This document shows, piece after piece, positions 1 through 11,796 of a stretch of DNA of 64,000 nt. Position 1 is the first letter of the stretch, and each line of letters starts with the position of its first letter. The stretch comes from Reticulitermes speratus (Eukaryota > Arthropoda > Insecta > Blattodea > Rhinotermitidae). Where the stretch lies: the NCBI GenBank assembly GCA_021186555.1, contig JAJKFL010000007.1, positions 186,001 to 250,000 of the forward strand. Direction: 5' to 3'. The notes below the pieces were generated by a model. It did no database searches. It was given only the letters and a program-made list of their open reading frames with translations, and had not been told where the DNA came from. Position numbers and translations under genes: made by a program.

Positions 1-1567
1 AGTTGTCCTGCCGTCACAACGTACCGCGAAAGAACAACAACGCACTGCTGCAGTTGTCCTGCCGTCACAACGTACCGCGACAGAACAACAGGACACTGCT
101 GCAGTTGTCCTGCCGTCACAACGTACCGCGACAGAACAACAGGACACTGCTGCAGTTGTCCTGCCGTCACAACGTACCGCGACAGAACAACAGGACACTG
201 CTGCAGTTGTCCTGCTGTCACAACGTACCGCGACAGAACAACAGGACACTGCTGCAGTTGTCCTGCCGTCACAACGTACCGCGAAAGAACAACAACGCAC
301 TGCTGCAGTTGTCCTGCCGTCACAACGTACCGCGACAGAACAACAGGACACTGCTGCAGTTGTCCTGCCGTCACAACGTACCGCGACAGAACAACAGGAC
401 ACTGCTGCAGTTGTCCTGCCGTCACAACGTACCGCGACAGAACAACAACGCACTGCTGCAGTTGTCCTGCCGTCACAACGTACCGCGAAAGAACAACAAC
501 GCAGTGCTGCAGTTGTCCTGCCGTCACAACGTACCGCGACAGAACAACAACGCACAGCTGCAGTTGTCCTGCCGTCACAACGTACCGCGAAAGAACAACA
601 ACGCACTGCTGCAGTTGTCCTGCCGTCACAACGTACCGCGACAGAACAACAGGACACTGCTGCAGTTGTCCTGCCGTCACAAAGTACCGCGAAAGAACAA
701 CAACGCACTGCTACAATTGTCCTGCCGTCACAAAGTACCGCGACAGAACTACAACACACTGCTGCAGTTGTCCTGCCGTCACAACGTAATGCGACAGAAC
801 TACAACGCACTGCTGCAGTTGTCCTGCTGTCACAACGTACCGCGACAGAACGACAGAACACTGTTGCAGTTGTCCTGCCGTCACAATGTACCGCGACAGA
901 ACAGGACACTGCTGCAGTTGTCCTGCCGTCACAACGTACCGCGACAGAACAACAACGCACTGCTGCAGTTGTCCTGCCGTCACAACGTACCGCAACAGAA
1001 CAACAGGACACTGCTGCAGTTGTCCTGCCGTCACAACGTACCTTGACAGAAGAACAACGCACTGCTGCAATTGTCCTGCCGTCACAACGTACCGCGACAG
1101 AACGCACTGCTGCAGTTGTCCTGCCGTCACAACGTACCGCGACAGAACAACAGGACACTGCTGCAGTTGTCCTGCCGTCACAACGCACCGCGAAAGAACA
1201 ACAACGCACTGCTGCAGTTGTCCTGCCGTCACAACGTACCGCGACAGAACAACAGGACACTGCTGCAGTTGCCCTGCCGTCACAACGTACCGCGACAGAA
1301 CAACAACGCACTGCTGAAGTTGTCCTGCCGTCACAACGTACCGCGATAGAACAACAACGCACAGCTGCAGTTGTCCTGCCGTCACAACGTACAGCGACAG
1401 AACAACAGGACACTGCTGCAGTTGTCCTGCCGTCACAATGTACCGCGACAGAACAATAACGCACAGCTGCAGTTGTCCTGCCGTCACAACGTACAGCGAC
1501 AGAACAACAGGACACTGCTGCAGTTGTCCTGCCGTCACAACGTACCGCGACAGAACAACAACGCCCG
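1..1567. repeat. 51-bp minisatellite, about 31 copies, cut by the left edge
   Basis: The unit contains GTTGTCCTGCCGTCACAACG and then a variable CGAAAGAACAACAACGCAC or CGACAGAACAACAGGACAC segment. The period is 51 bp, divisible by three, so long frames stay open on both strands. The peptides are pure 17-residue repeats with no known domain, so I treat the array as non-coding. Most units carry a CTGCAG site. A few units are shortened. Confidence 0.97.
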
Positions 1568-2184
1568 CAGTCACTGCTCTCAGCTGGCTGACAGTCTGCA
1601 CACACACACACACTTCGTCTGATGTTTCTGAAGGCCATGTGCTCAACGTGAGAGCATTGCACAGTTTGTTCTTTCTCGAATGCACTTACGTCAAACATTA
1701 CAAGCTTTTCTTCCATTGCAGACCAAAAGAAGAAATTGTGACAAGAAATTGCAAACTATCTTAAAGTTAAAAAACGTTTAATATTGTAATTCTGAAGACA
1801 GGGAATGTTAGGCCCACCGTGTACAGAGGCTCCTCCCCTCACGGCCAGCACACAAACACTAAACTACAGTGCGTATCTGCACGCAACGGCACGGGACTTG
1901 TGCCGACACAGCAAAGCAATAATGTGATACAGGAGCTGTTGCCAAATAGAGACGAGAGTAATGCCGTTTAGTAATCAGTCACGGTATGCTGTAATATGAG
2001 CCGTGTAGACTGGTAGATGGGAAGGAACGTTTCGACAGAATCTTGTGCCTCCATCATCAGAGCAGAAGAGCAGCGGCTGCAATATCGTGAAGTCAGGCAA
2101 AGACTGTCGACGTTTCGAACAATCCAACTGCCTCTGTATTTTCGGTACAAGAGAAGGGAGTTATATTCTAACCTAAGGATGGAG
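1568..2184. other. Single-copy stretch with no gene
   Basis: It holds a short CA run near 1605 and the hammerhead-like fragment at 2022-2066, listed separately. I see no coding exon. Confidence 0.6.
2022..2066 (-). ncRNA. Degenerate hammerhead-like fragment of a Penelope-type repeat
   Basis: On the minus strand a CTGATGA core (2054-2060 on the plus strand as TCATCAG) is followed by a GGAGG-type stem-II strand and then GAAAC (2029-2033). The stem-II partner strand is degraded and I cannot draw a convincing stem III. I read it as a decayed copy of the hairpin family seen better at 36985-37276, not as an active ribozyme. Confidence 0.45.
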
Positions 2185-2436
2185 ACAGCTAGTTGTGCAG
2201 ACATGTCAGTAGCCATCTGCTAACAGCACGGTGTGAGATACGTAAGACAGCTAGTTGTGCAGACATGTCAGTATCCATCTGCTAACCAGCACGGTGTGAT
2301 ATACGTAAGACAGCTAGTTGTGCAGACATGTCAGTAGCCATCTGCTAACCAGCACGGTGTGAGATACGTAAGGCAGCTAGTTGTGCAGACATGTCAGTAG
2401 CCATCTGCTAACAGCACGGTGTGAGATACGTAAGAC
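2185..2436. repeat. 62-63-bp tandem repeat, 4 copies
   Basis: Units begin with ACAGCTAGTTGTGCAGACAT and run through GCTAACCAGCACGGTGTGAG. The starts are spaced 62, 63 and 63 bp. Copies differ by single bases. Confidence 0.95.
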
Positions 2437-2757
2437 ATAATGCTGATACCGCTGTAAGAAACTCAAATGTCACTTTCGAAATCAGATTCAGTAATACGAC
2501 ATTCGTTGGACAGCTGGAACCCAACAACACTTCAAAAAGATCAGCCAATAAGCTAGTCTGTGTGTCTGTCAGTCAGTCATGTAATCTCTCAGTCATTCAG
2601 CTATTTAAGTCAGTGAACAACAATAGCAGTGTAGGCAGCTAATAGTGACTGAGCTGCAGGCTAGACAACCGTGTAAATCGCAGTTCGATTTCTGCAGAAG
2701 CCAAGGCTCTCTCTTGTCGATAGTTGCAACTTGCTCTGTGGCCCAACCAGTCTGCTA
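2437..2757. other. Single-copy stretch with no gene
   Basis: Nothing recognised apart from short GTCAGTCAG-like runs. Confidence 0.5.
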
Positions 2758-4303
2758 GGGCTTTTTGTCTGCTACCCAGTGTGTACTGTGGGCTGTTCGT
2801 CTGCTACCCAGTGTGTACTGTGGGCTCTTTGTCTGCTACCCAGTATGTACTGTGGGCTGTTCGTCTGCTACCCAGTATGTACTGTGGGCTCTTTGTCTGC
2901 TACCCAGTGTGTACTGTGGGCTCTTTGTCTGCTACCCAGTATGTACTGTGGGCTTTTTGTCTGCTACCCAGTGTGTACTGTGGGCTCTTTGTCTGCTACC
3001 CAGTATGTACTGTGGGCTTTTTGTCTGCTACCCAGTGTGTACTGTGGGCTCTTTGTCTGCTACCCAGTATGTACTGTGGGCTTTTTGTCTGCTACCCAGT
3101 GTGTACTGGGGCTCTTTGTCTGCTACCCAGTATGTACTGTGGGCTTTTTGTCTGCTACCCAGTGTGTACTGTGGGCTCTTTGTCTGCTACCCAGTATGTA
3201 CTGTGGGCTTTTTGTCTGCTACCCAGTGTGTACTGTGGGATCTTTGTCTGCTACCCAGTATGTACTGTGGGCTTTTTGTCTGCTACCCAGTGTGTACTGT
3301 GGGATCTTTGTCTGCTACCCAGTGTGTACTGTGGGCTCTTTGTCTGCTACCCAGTATGTACTGTGGGCTCTTTGTCTGCTACCCAGTGTGTACTGTGGGC
3401 TCTTTGTCTGCTACCCAGTATGTACTGTGGGCTTTTTGTCTGCTACCCAGTGTGTACTGTGGGCTCTTTGTCTGCTACCCAGTATGTACTGTGGGCTCTT
3501 TGTCTGCTACCCAGTGTGTACTGTGGGCTCTTTGTCTGCTACCCAGTGTGTACTGTGGGCTCTTTGTCTGCTACCCAGTATGTACTGTGGGCTTTTTGTC
3601 TGCTACCCAGTGTGTACTGTGGGCTCTTTGTCTGCTACCCAGTATGTACTGTGGGCTCTTTGTCTGCTACCCAGTATGTACTGTGGGCTCTTTGTCTCCT
3701 ACCCAGTACGTACTGTGGGCTTTTTATCTGCTACCCAGTGTGTACTGTGGGCTCTTTGTCTGCTACCCAGTGTGTACTGTGGGCTCTTTGTCTGCTACCC
3801 AGTGTGTACTGTGGGCTCTTTGTCTGCTACCCAGTATGTACTGTGGGCTCTTTGTCTGCTACCCAGTATGTACTGTGGGTTTTTGTCTGCCACCCAGTGT
3901 GTATTGTGGGCTCTTTGTCTGCTACCCAGTATGTACTGTGGGCTTTTTGTCTGCTACCCAGTGTGTACTGTGGGCTCTTTGTCTGATACCCAATGTGTAC
4001 TGTGGGCTCTTTGTCTGCTACCCAGTATGTACTGTGGGCTCTTTGTCTGCTACCCAATGTGTACTGTGGGCTCTTTGTCTGCTACCCAGTATGTACTGTG
4101 TGCTCTTTGTCTGCTACCCAGTGTGTACTGTGGGTTCTTTGTCTGCTACCCAGTATGAACTGTGGACTATTTGTCTGCTACCCAGTGTGTACTGTGGGCT
4201 CTTTGTCTGCTACCCAGTGTGTACTGTGGGCTCTTTGTCTGCTACCCAGTGTGTACTGTGGGCCCTTTGTCTGCTACCCAGTGTGTACTGTGGGCTCTTT
4301 GTC
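2758..4303. repeat. 32-bp minisatellite, about 48 copies
   Basis: The unit contains TTTGTCTGCTACCCAGT and then GTGTACTGTGGGCTC or ATGTACTGTGGGCTC. The period is 32 bp, so three units return to frame, and no stop codon occurs in any of the three forward frames. That explains the overlapping frames of more than 400 codons. The translated Cys/Leu/Val-rich repeats are an artefact of composition. Confidence 0.97.
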
Positions 4304-4755
4304 CTGAAACTATGTGGCGGTGGCATGAATTGGGCCACTCGCTGCCGTGCAGCTGTGCTCACATTCTGCTGTGGATCGCGAAGACTCAACGCCTAGCTAG
4401 TGCTGGCACTACTGTCATCTTGGTCATCTGTGTATAATATGAAATTTTTTTCTAGTCATCAGCTGGGAGCTAATGACTAGTCAGTCAGTCAGTTAGTAAC
4501 AGTAAACACATATAAGAAGAAAACAAACGTCACATTAGTGTTACGCTTAATATTTAACTGGGAAGAATGTGATTGTGCATGATATGTTCCTAGCGGTCAC
4601 ATTACACAACACAGCGATCACAGAGCACGGCGTCACATAGCGCACTGCAGCGTGTGCACACTTTCAAGGCACGTGTACACAGCATAACCCCAAACACCAA
4701 CTGATTTTTTTACCTTTGGGATTCCACCAATTACGTGACTCAATAAGTTAATCCT
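4304..4755. other. Single-copy stretch with no gene
   Basis: Nothing recognised. Confidence 0.5.
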
Positions 4756-5838
4756 TTAAAGCCCAGTGGTTACTATATGTACCGCCAGTTTAACATTCAA
4801 CAATTCTACGTTCTGCCCACACAGTGTATTTATGTGTTTTGTGTGGATCTCAGAACAAACGGCGATTATTTCACTGTACAACATTAACTGACTGGTTTGT
4901 ATAACTGAGACGGAGTGTGTTTACTGCGCGGTACGGACTGATTCTTTATATGTACACACTTAAAGCCCAGTGGTTACTATATGTACCACCATGTTTAATA
5001 TTCAACAGTTCTACGTTCTGCCCACACAGTGTATTTATGTGTTTTGTGTGGATCTCAGAACAAACAGCGATTATTTCACTGTACAGCATTAACTGACTGG
5101 TTTGTATAACTGAGACGGAGCGTGTTTACTGTGCGGTACGGACTGTATTTATGTGCTTTGTGTGGATCTCAGAACAAACAGCGATTATTTCACTGTACAA
5201 CATTAACTGACTGGTTTGTATAACTGAGACGGAGTGTGTTTACTGCGCGGTACGGACTGTATTTATGTGTTTTGTGTGGATCTCAGAACAAACAGCGATT
5301 ATTTCACTGTACAACATTAACTGACTGGTTTGTATAACTGAGACGGAGTGTGTTTACTGCGCGGTACGGACTGTATTTATGTGTTTTGTGTGGATCTCAG
5401 AACAAACAGCGATTATTTCACTGTACAACATTAACTGACTGGTTTGTATAACTGAGACGGAGTGTGTTTACTGCGCGGTACGGACTGTATTTATGTGTTT
5501 TGTGTGGATCTCAGAACAAACAGCGATTATTTCACTGTACAACATTAACTGACTGGTTTGTATAACTGAGACGGAGTGTGTTTACTGCGCGGTACGGACT
5601 GTATTTATGTGTTTTGTGTGGATCTCAGAACAAACAGCGATTATTTCACTGTACAACATTAACTGACTGGTTTGTATAACTGAGACGGAGTGTGTTTACT
5701 GCGCGGTACGGACTGTATTTATGTGTTTTGTGTGGATCTCAGAACAAACAGCGATTATTTCACTGTACAACATTAACTGACTGGTTTGTATAACTGAGAC
5801 GGAGTGTGTTTACTGCACGGTACGGACTGAGTCTTTAA
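4756..5838. repeat. 114-bp tandem repeat, 8 units, the first with a longer leader
   Basis: The core unit runs from TATTTATGTGTTTTGTGTGG to TTTACTGCGCGGTACGGACT. Units start at 4827, 5032, 5146, 5260, 5374, 5488, 5602 and 5716. The first two carry an extra leader beginning AAAGCCCAGTGGTTACTATA (about 4757 and 4963). Units from 5260 on are nearly identical. Diverged single copies of leader plus core lie at about 36215-36420 and 41835-42030, so the array grew from a dispersed element. Confidence 0.95.
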
Positions 5839-6620
5839 GCATAGTTAATTTGATTTTCGGCATTTAAGCCTTTAATGGGCGTAATTTATGCCATTATGGT
5901 TAGTGAATTAGCAGATTTGTCAGACGTCTTAAGTATAAGCAACGTGGGTAGTTGGCGTGTTATGTGGCAAGCGTACATCGTGCGGGCAACTGCATCTCAT
6001 TACGTGTATATAATTACAGTACGGACAGCTCCAATTAAAGAGATCTTAACTAGTGACATTACTGTTATTTTTATTATTATTATTATTTTCATCATCATCA
6101 TCATCGCCGTCGTCGTCGCCATTTACTGTCGAGGTTTAGGTCTGTATATCCTGTTTCGAGCGTAACCGGTGATCCGACCATTTTCTTTCAGGTCTTCCAA
6201 CATTACCTCTTCCCCGACATCTGTACTATGCTGCTCACTTTGACAGTTCATCAAGCTCCATCCTTCCACGTGACGTCTCCATGCCCCTCGTCTTTACTGC
6301 ATGCTCACCATTTCAGCTGCTCTAATTGCCACAATTTCACACATTTATCGAGACGTCGACGTCAGCAACACAACTGCTGCGTCTTCCGTCCCTTCTTCTT
6401 TCCAATCTTCACATCCCAACATAAAGCAATGTTTTGTTACTTTTGTAGTCTTAATTTAACGTATTTAAATATATTTTAAAGTAATGATTATATGTCTTAC
6501 ACCTCCATAAATAGACACTTAATGCATTATACAAACAACAAAATCCTACATTTAATTTAAAAAAATATTCTACAACAGGCGGGACAGTTCTGTCAGTAAA
6601 GCAGCAGATCCCTTCCGGAC
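5839..6620. other. Stretch with a compound microsatellite, no gene
   Basis: Positions about 6064-6120 hold a compound trinucleotide run: TTA repeats, then ATC repeats, then GTC repeats. The remainder is AT-rich and unrecognised. It seems to continue the right flank of the dispersed 114-bp element for about 60 bp. Confidence 0.7.
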
Positions 6621-6817
6621 TCGGACACTGCATTGGAGCAGCGTCAGCCTCGACAGCAGTGGCTTACAGACCGGACAAGAACACACTGTGTCTCGGACAC
6701 TGCATTGGAGCAGCGTCAGCCTCGACAGCAGTGGCTTACAGACCGGACAAGAACACATTGTGTCTCGGACACTGCATTGGAGCGTCAGCCTCGACAGCAG
6801 TGGCTTACAGACCAGGC
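6621..6817. repeat. 72-bp tandem repeat, 3 copies
   Basis: Units begin TCGGACACTGCATTGGAGC at 6621, 6693 and 6765. The third has lost three bases (AGC) after GGAGC. Confidence 0.93.
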
Positions 6818-7232
6818 TCGAAGCCAGCACGTTCCGAGTACAAATCAGCATTACTGCACTGTCCGCGTCAGCTTCCTACATATTAGCACTGTCTTTATAA
6901 ACTGCTGCAGCAACACGACGCCTGCTTGTAAATTTGCAGCGGCGTGGAGCTTTGTGTTTATCAAAACGGTGGCCGCATCGTACAGCGAGAGACAGACACA
7001 CGCTAAGGCGTAGGTGAACCAGGTGCGATAGATCGATCAATAAGTCTTGTGCTGACCTCAATTATCATCAAAGGAGGTACAGAGCGAAGCTTGAATACGG
7101 CGAACCAGCTGAGTTGCACCGCGTCGCACAAGTTGCCAAGTCAAAGCCTACGCAGGGCCCGCAATGGCTTCTTTTATGCCTAAAGCTATTACATATTTAG
7201 GTAAAGTTCACCGTACAACAGACCATGAAGGC
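6818..7232. other. Single-copy stretch with no gene
   Basis: Nothing recognised. Confidence 0.5.
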
Positions 7233-7440
7233 CCAGAGGTGGAGTTGAGGTATAGCTCTACTCTTTCTTTAACCTCGTAGCTAGATGGGGCTGGGTGGTC
7301 AACGCCACGCCCCGGCCGCTTTACCCCCGGGAAAGAGACACGGTACCCATTGTAGAGGAGGCTGGGTGGGCCCCAGGGCCGGTCTGGACGGGTACGGAAA
7401 ATCTCGCCCCACCAAGTTGCTACGCTATCCCGGCCCAATC
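7233..7440 (-). mobile_element. SINE B, minus orientation
   Basis: This is the body of the commonest SINE family in the window. Read on the plus strand it runs from the tail block GGTATAGCTC, through CGCCCCGGCCGCTTTACCCC, to GGCTGGGTGGGCCCCAGGGC and the degraded tRNA-like head. The same ordered blocks recur at about 17 other sites here on both strands. Confidence 0.8.
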
Positions 7441-7507
7441 TTACAATATTTAAAAATAAAATTGTTAAATTTGGAAAAACGTAGTTCACTATTTTCTAAA
7501 ACTTACA

Positions 7508-7552
7508 GTATTGTTGTTGTGTTGTTGTTGTTGCTGCTGCTGCTGTTGCTGG
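7508..7552. repeat. TTG/CTG trinucleotide microsatellite
   Basis: Interrupted runs of TTG followed by CTG. Confidence 0.9.
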
Positions 7553-7574
7553 ATTCAGTAAGCATGGTAAGGGA

Positions 7575-7612
7575 AGGTTAAGGTATAGCTCCACGCATTC
7601 CTTAACCCGACA
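7575..7612 (-). mobile_element. SINE B tail fragment
   Basis: It contains GGTATAGCTCCACGCATTCC followed by TTAACC, the same tail block as other SINE B copies. The body is missing. Confidence 0.6.
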
Positions 7613-8047
7613 TTATACAGAGTGGCCATCTTCTCGACGTGCAAAGAACACACAGTGCCCATTAAACAGGAGAACTAACGGCCCTTGGTACATACTGTAC
7701 TACAGTTTAACGTTTTGTTTTCCATAAGTGTGTAACACGGTTTGTCACAGTAAGCGAGGAGCACATGAATAGACGAGACTTCTCTGGAGACGTAGGTGTA
7801 GACGGAGAATCTAAAGAACAGAGTGAAAAGGGGTGGATCTCAATTCAACAAGCTCAACATCGGGACCAATGACAGGCCCTTGTGAAACTCACAAACCTTA
7901 AGTTTGTATACAAAGAGGAGAAGTAACTGAGTAACTGAGCTGCTCAGAAGGATTCTACTCCATGGAAGTAATTAATTATTTGATCTATTGGAAGACCTTC
8001 ACTTGCAAAACCGAGATGGAGAAGAGACGATAATATTTAGTTGACTG
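7613..8047. other. Single-copy stretch with no gene
   Basis: Nothing recognised. Confidence 0.5.
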
Positions 8048-10757
8048 TGATCTAAAATGTCGCTCAGAATGTTACAGTACGACAGCGGTCTGTCTAAAAT
8101 GTCGCTCAGTATGTTACAGTACGACAGCGGTCTGTCTAAAATGTCGCTCAGTATGTTACAGTAAGACAGCGGTCTGTCTAAAATGTCGCTCAGTATGTTA
8201 CAGTATGACAGCGGTCTGTCTAAAATGTCGCTCAGTATGTTACAGTAAGACAGCGGTCTGTCTAAAACGTCGCTCAGTATGTTACAGTACGACAGCCCGT
8301 CTTGTTAGTGGTCTAAAATGTCGCTCAGTATATTACAGTAAGACAGCGGTCTGTCTAAAATGTCGCTCAGTATGTTACAGTACGACAGCGGTCTGTCTAA
8401 AATGTCGCTCAGTATGTTACAGTACGACAGCGGTCTGTCTAAAATGTCGCTCAGTATGTTACAGTACGACAGCCCGTCTTGTTAGCGGTCTGTCTAAAAT
8501 GTCGCTCAGTACATTACAGTACGACAGCGGTCTGTCTAAAATGTCGCTCAGTATGTTACAGTACGACAGCGGTCTGTCTAAAATGTCGCTCAGTATGTTA
8601 CAGTACGACAGCGGTCTGTCTAAAATGTCGCTCAGTATGTTACAGTACGACAGCGGTCTGTCTAAAATGTCGCTCAGTATGTTACAGTACGACAGCGGTC
8701 TGTCTAAAATGTCGCTCAGTATGTTACAGTACGACAGCCCGTCTTGTTAGTGGTCTAAAATGTCGCTCAGTATGTTACAGTACGACAGCGGTCTGTCTAA
8801 AATGTCGCTCAGTATGTTACAGTACGACAGCGGTCTGTCTAAAATGTCGCTCAGTATGTTACAGTACGACAGCCCGTCTTCTTAGTGGTCTAAAATGTCG
8901 CTCAGTATGTTACAGTACGACAGCGGTCTGTCTAAAATGTCGCTCAGTATGTTACAGTACGACAGCGGTCTGTCTAAAATGTCGCTCAGTATGTTACAGT
9001 ACGACAGCGGTCTGTCTAAAATGTCGCTCAGTATGTTACAGTACGACAGCGGTCTGTCTAAAATGTCGCTCAGTATGTTACAGTACGACAGCGGTCTGTC
9101 TAAAATGTCGCTCAGTATGTTACAGTACGACAGCCCGTCTTGTTAGTGGTCTAAAATGTCGCTCAGTATATTACAGTACGACAGCGGTCTGTCTAAAATG
9201 TCGCTCAGTATGTTACAGTACGACAGCGGTCTGTCTAAAATGTCGCTCAGTATGTTACAGTACGACAGCGGTCTGTCTAAAATGTCACTCAGTATGTTAC
9301 AGTACGACAGCGGTCTGTCTAAAATGCCGCTCAGTATGTTACAGTACGACAGCCCGTCTTGTTAGTGGTCTGTCTAAAATGTCGCTCAGTATGTTACAGT
9401 ACGACAGCGGTCTGTCTAAAATGTCGCTCAGTATGTTACAGTACGACAGCGGTCTGTCTAAAATGTCGCTCAGTATGTTACAGTACGACAGCGGTCTGTC
9501 TAAAATGTCGCTCAGTATGTTACAGTACGACAGCGGTCTGTCTAAAATGTCGCTCAGTATGTTACAGTACGACAGCGGTCTGTCTAAAATGTCGCTCAGT
9601 ATGTTACAGTACGACAGCGGTCTGTCTAAAATGTCGCTCAGTATGTTACAGTACGACAGCGGTCTGTCTAAAATGTCACTCAGTATGTTACAGTACGACA
9701 GCGGTCTGTCTAAAATGCCGCTCAGTATGTTACAGTACGACAGCCCGTCTTGTTAGCGGTCTGTCTAAAATGTCGCTCAGTGTGTTACAGTACGACAGCG
9801 GTCTGTCTAAAATGTCGCTCAGTATGTTACAGTAAGACAGCGGTCTGTCTAAAATGTCGCTCAGTATGTTACAGTAAGACAGCGGTCTGTCTAAAATGTC
9901 GCTCAGTATGTTACAGTACGACAGCGGTCTGTCTAAAATGTCGCTCAGTATGTTACAGTACGACAGCGGTCTGTCTAAAATGTCGCTCAGTATGTTACAG
10001 TACGACAGCGGTCTGTCTAAAATGTCGCTCAGTATGTTACAGTACGACAGCCCGTCTTGTTAGCGGTCTGTCTAAAATGTCGCTCAGTATGTTACAGTAC
10101 GACAGCTGTCTGTCTGAAATGTCGCTCAGTATGTTACAGTACGACAGCGGTCTGTCTAAAATGTCGCTCAGTATGTTACAGTACGACAGCTGTCTGCCTA
10201 AAATGTCGCTCAGTATGTTACAGTACGACAGCGGTCTGTCTAAAATGTCGCTCAGTATGTTACAGTACGACAGCGGTCTGTCTAAAATGTCGCTCAGTAT
10301 GTTACAGTATGACAGCGGTCTGTCTAAAATGTCGCTCAGTATGTTACAGTACGACAGCGGTCTGTCTAAAATGTCGCTCAGTATGTTACAGTACGACAGC
10401 GGTCTGTCTAAAATGTCGCTCAGTATGTTACAGTAAGACAGCGGTCTGTCTAAAATGTCGCTCAGTATGTTACAGTACGACAGCCCGTCTTGTTAGCGGT
10501 CTGTCTAAAATGTCGCTCAGTATGTTACAGTACGACAGCTGTCTGTCTGAAATGTCGCTCAGTATGTTACAGTACGACAGCGGTCTGTCTAAAATGTCGC
10601 TCAGTATGTTACAGTACGACAGCGGTCTGCCTAAAATGTCGCTCAGTATGTTACAGTACGACAGCGGTCTGTCCAAAATGTCGCTCAGTATATTACAGTA
10701 AGACAGCGGTCTGTCTAAAATGTCGCTCAGTATGTTACAGTACAACAGCGGTCTGTC
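8048..10757. repeat. 42-bp minisatellite with interspersed longer variants, about 63 copies
   Basis: The unit contains TCTAAAATGTCGCTCAGTAT followed by GTTACAGTACGACAGCGG. The basic period is 42 bp (14 codons). At irregular intervals (near 8295, 8473, 8738, 8873, 9134, 9353, 9743, 10051 and 10483) a unit is extended by CCCGTCTTGTTAG to 51 or 55 bp, which introduces a stop and shifts frame. This pattern of overlapping frames is what a non-coding array gives. Confidence 0.97.
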
Positions 10758-11020
10758 GCCACACGTTCCTTCACCGCAAGAAAGACAGTGAAGTCCCGTT
10801 AATCATTCTGGAGATATTAAATATATTTCCTTCACACAAGAGAGCACACTGACACAGTCGAACATGCAACGACGCATGACTTGGCTAAACACACCAGTCA
10901 CGTGGTGCTGAATATTGGCTGTCAGTGGAGTCTGATGAAGACACTGGGCTATCTCTGCGCACAGCAATGTTTGGTTGTATTGTTATTTGTGAAAATATAA
11001 CAATTATAATAACAATAATT
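10758..11020. other. Single-copy stretch with no gene
   Basis: Nothing recognised except the AT-rich lead-in to the hammerhead-like motif that follows. Confidence 0.5.
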
Positions 11021-11060
11021 TCACGACATGTTTCGACCTGCGTGGGTCATCTTCAGGTTT
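11021..11060 (-). ncRNA. Hammerhead-like core of a Penelope-type repeat
   Basis: Minus-strand order: CTGAAGA (plus 11050-11056), a stem-II hairpin GACC-CACGCA-GGTC, GAAAC (plus 11030-11034), then AT and GTC (plus 11025-11027). This fits the hammerhead core CUGANGA-stem II-GAAA with a two-base-pair stem III. Stem I is only about two pairs, and one extra U precedes stem II. Penelope-like elements are known to carry hammerhead motifs in their terminal repeats. Assigning this copy to that class is inference. Confidence 0.55.
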
Positions 11061-11220
11061 TATTCTAAACGTAAGAAGTTTTTGGTTACTTTGCAATATT
11101 TTTGTTGTATTGTGGTTTTTATTTTCTTTGTTCTTGTGTCGTTGGTATTTGCAATCGGTGGCATTTTTGTATAAATGTTGCTGGTTATTGTTACTTTGAA
11201 TTACTTTTTGACTTTTGTAC

Positions 11221-11796
11221 GTGACGGGTATTTGTGAACATAGTAACAAATGTTCAGTGACGGGTATTTGTGAACACAGTAACAAATGTTCAGTGACGGG
11301 TATTTGTGAACACAGTAACAAATGTTCAGTGACGGGTATTTGTGAACACAGTAACAAATGTTCAGTGACGGGTATTTGTGAACACAGTAACAAATGTTCA
11401 GTGACGGGTATTTGTGAACACAGTAACAAATGTTCAGTGACGGGTATTTGTGAACACAGTAACAAATGTTCAGTGACGGGTATTTGTGAACACAGTAACA
11501 AATGTTCAGTGACGGGTATTTGTGAACACAGTAACAAATGTTCAGTGACGGGTATTTGTGAACACAGTAACAAATGTTCAGTGACGGGTATTTGTGAACA
11601 CAGTAACAAATGTTCAGTGACGGGTATTTGTGAACACAGTAACAAATGTTCAGTGACGGGTATTTGTGATCACAGTAACAAATGTTCAGTGACGGGTATT
11701 TGTGACCACAGTAACAAATGTTCAGTGACGGGTATTTGTGAACACAGTAACAAATGTTCAGTGACGGGTATTTGTGAACACAGTAACAAACGTTCG
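11221..11796. repeat. 36-bp minisatellite, 16 copies, very homogeneous
   Basis: The unit is GTGACGGGTATTTGTGAACA followed by CAGTAACAAATGTTCA. Most of the 16 units are identical; differences are an ATAG variant in the first, GATCAC and GACCAC variants near 11670 and 11705, and a changed end in the last. The homogeneity suggests recent expansion or homogenisation. The array ends about 140 bp before the GC-rich candidate promoter. Confidence 0.97.

Noticed and set aside
3-1685. Open frames of up to 347 codons in the first 1.7 kb on both strands
   Set aside because: They follow the 51-bp array exactly, occur on both strands, and show only a repeated 17-residue peptide with no domain.
2724-4437. 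Cys-rich hydrophobic frames up to 543 codons
   Set aside because: All three frames are open because the 32-bp unit has no stop in any frame; composition artefact.
8205-10852. Series of repeat proteins in the 42-bp array
   Set aside because: Frame shifts at every extended unit and no domain; non-coding array.
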